Assembly (NCBI GenBank): GCA_003601795.1
Contig: PIXU01000291.1
Location: forward strand, 1 to 12,370
DNA from: Candidatus Methanophagales archaeon
Lineage (GTDB): Archaea; Halobacteriota; Syntropharchaeia; Alkanophagales; Methanospirareceae
DNA length: 12,370 nucleotides
Reading direction: 5' to 3'
In this document: piece after piece, positions 11,791 to 12,370 of the stretch
Layout: each line of letters begins with the position of its first letter
Position numbering within the stretch: the first letter of the stretch is position 1
Position numbers and translations under genes: made by a program
The notes under the pieces: generated by a model
What the model was told of the DNA's origin: nothing
What the model saw: only the letters and a program-made list of their open reading frames with translations
Databases searched by the model: none

Positions 11791-12171
11791 TTGAATCCAT
11801 ATTCAGATATGGCTTTTACTCGCTGCCCTAAGTGTTCCACAAGGACAAGGCTAAGGAAGTTTTGCTTAGTTATTCACGTAGCCCCGCGCAACTTATTCAT
11901 TTTGAATAAACCCTGCCGATATTGTCCTAACTGCGATTTGATAATAGTGAAAAAAGCAGAGCTGGAAAATCTGCTTCGTGCCATGTGTGAATATGCAGCA
12001 CCAGATAGTATTGGCAATGATTATTTAGTCTTTGGAACAATGACCAGGAAAGATTGGAAGCGAGGGCAACAGGAAGAGATGAGTCCACAAGAAGGTCTAT
12101 CCTGTACTTACCCTTTTAAAGACGTTTGGAAGTTCGAGGTACGTCACGCGGGATGGTATCCAAAAGGATGA
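11791..12171 (+). CDS. Zinc-ribbon hypothetical protein, N-terminus uncertain
   Basis: A 126-residue open frame from a TTG; I recognise no function. It has a zinc-ribbon-like pattern: CPKC (12-15) and CRYCPNC (42-48), with a basic RTRLRKF and beta-strand VIHV between them. It ends KFEVRHAGWYPKG. The frame stays open upstream through REERHYFFLNPYSDMAFTRC, which reads as real coding sequence, so the TTG is probably not the start. An ATG at 11735 (MPVKKK) lies one frame off. A single extra A in the nine-A run at 11744-11752 would join it as MPVKKKTKILTREERHYFF, giving about 145 residues. A TATA-like stretch (11711-11727) precedes it. The stop lies 5 bp from that of the convergent minus-strand gene. 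Function could be nucleic-acid or protein binding; this is only inferred from the ribbon. Confidence 0.6.
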   Translation: MNPYSDMAFTRCPKCSTRTRLRKFCLVIHVAPRNLFILNKPCRYCPNCDLIIVKKAELENLLRAMCEYAAPDSIGNDYLVFGTMTRKDWKRGQQEEMSPQEGLSCTYPFKDVWKFEVRHAGWYPKG

Positions 12172-12176
12172 TAATA

Positions 12177-12370
12177 TCAATGTCTAACATAAACTTTACC
12201 ACGGATAATCTTGTTAGCGGGCTTCCTATGATACACCGCTTCCCGGGCAAATGTTTCACCACAGTTCGGGCATTTTAAATCGCCGCCTGTGTAATCTTCG
12301 CTTATCCGGTCTTTGTAGCATTTTATCAGCGACCCGAGACCTTCTTTTTGGTATTTGTAGAGTAAAGTCC
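12177..12370 (-). CDS. Zinc-ribbon protein, C-terminal fragment
   Basis: The last 63 codons of a minus-strand gene that enters from beyond the right edge, ending at a TGA (12177-12179). The readable part is LYKYQKEGLGSLIKCYKDRI, then SEDYTGGDLKCPNCGETFAR and ending IIRGKVYVRH. It contains one CPNCG knuckle plus an upstream Cys, so a zinc ribbon may be complete or partly outside the window. The C-terminus is basic. It is convergent with the plus-strand zinc-ribbon gene, with 5 bp between the stops. I do not recognise a specific family. Confidence 0.6.
   Translation of the reverse strand, partial: TLLYKYQKEGLGSLIKCYKDRISEDYTGGDLKCPNCGETFAREAVYHRKPANKIIRGKVYVRH

Overview
The window looks archaeal, most likely from a euryarchaeon of the methanogen/anaerobic methane oxidiser kind. 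The evidence is a Gar1 gene next to a TFIIB-type transcription factor, a diphthine synthase, TATA-box promoters about 26 bp ahead of start sites, a tRNA without an encoded CCA end, and secreted lamin-tail proteins rich in N-glycosylation sequons. The lineage is an inference; no marker here fixes it below phylum level.

The left part (1-7433) is an accessory region read on the minus strand. From the left edge it holds the first codons of an Lrp/AsnC-type regulator, a GNAT acetyltransferase whose frame is broken in an A-run, and a three-gene operon (membrane protein, Fe-S flavoprotein, flavodoxin-fold reductase). A complete IS630-family element has landed 41 bp upstream of that operon. Next come two paralogous secreted lamin-tail-domain proteins. 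They share a core but differ in one module: the first carries an Ig-like domain, the second a C-terminal chagasin-like (I42) cysteine-protease inhibitor domain. Each has its own TATA box, near-identical ribosome binding site and hairpin/T-rich terminator.

The right part (7596-11493) is read on the plus strand and is mostly core archaeal machinery. It holds a small winged-helix regulator with diphthine synthase (Dph5), a membrane-anchored Lon-type (S16) peptidase domain without ATPase, then Gar1, a TFB that lacks its zinc ribbon, and HisA, whose start overlaps the TFB end. The HisA 3' end runs into a G-rich, telomere-like repeat. A tRNA-Asn(GUU) follows on the minus strand. The right edge holds two small convergent zinc-ribbon genes: a plus-strand one with a probable frameshift near its start, and a minus-strand one cut by the window edge.

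The most interesting items are the lamin-tail/chagasin fusion beside a chagasin-free paralog, the zinc-ribbon-less TFB at a gar1-tfb locus, the nested palindromic elements in three intergenic regions, the G4-like HisA tail, and two genes broken at A-runs. The last may be assembly errors rather than biology. No CRISPR array, phage module or clear defence system is visible.
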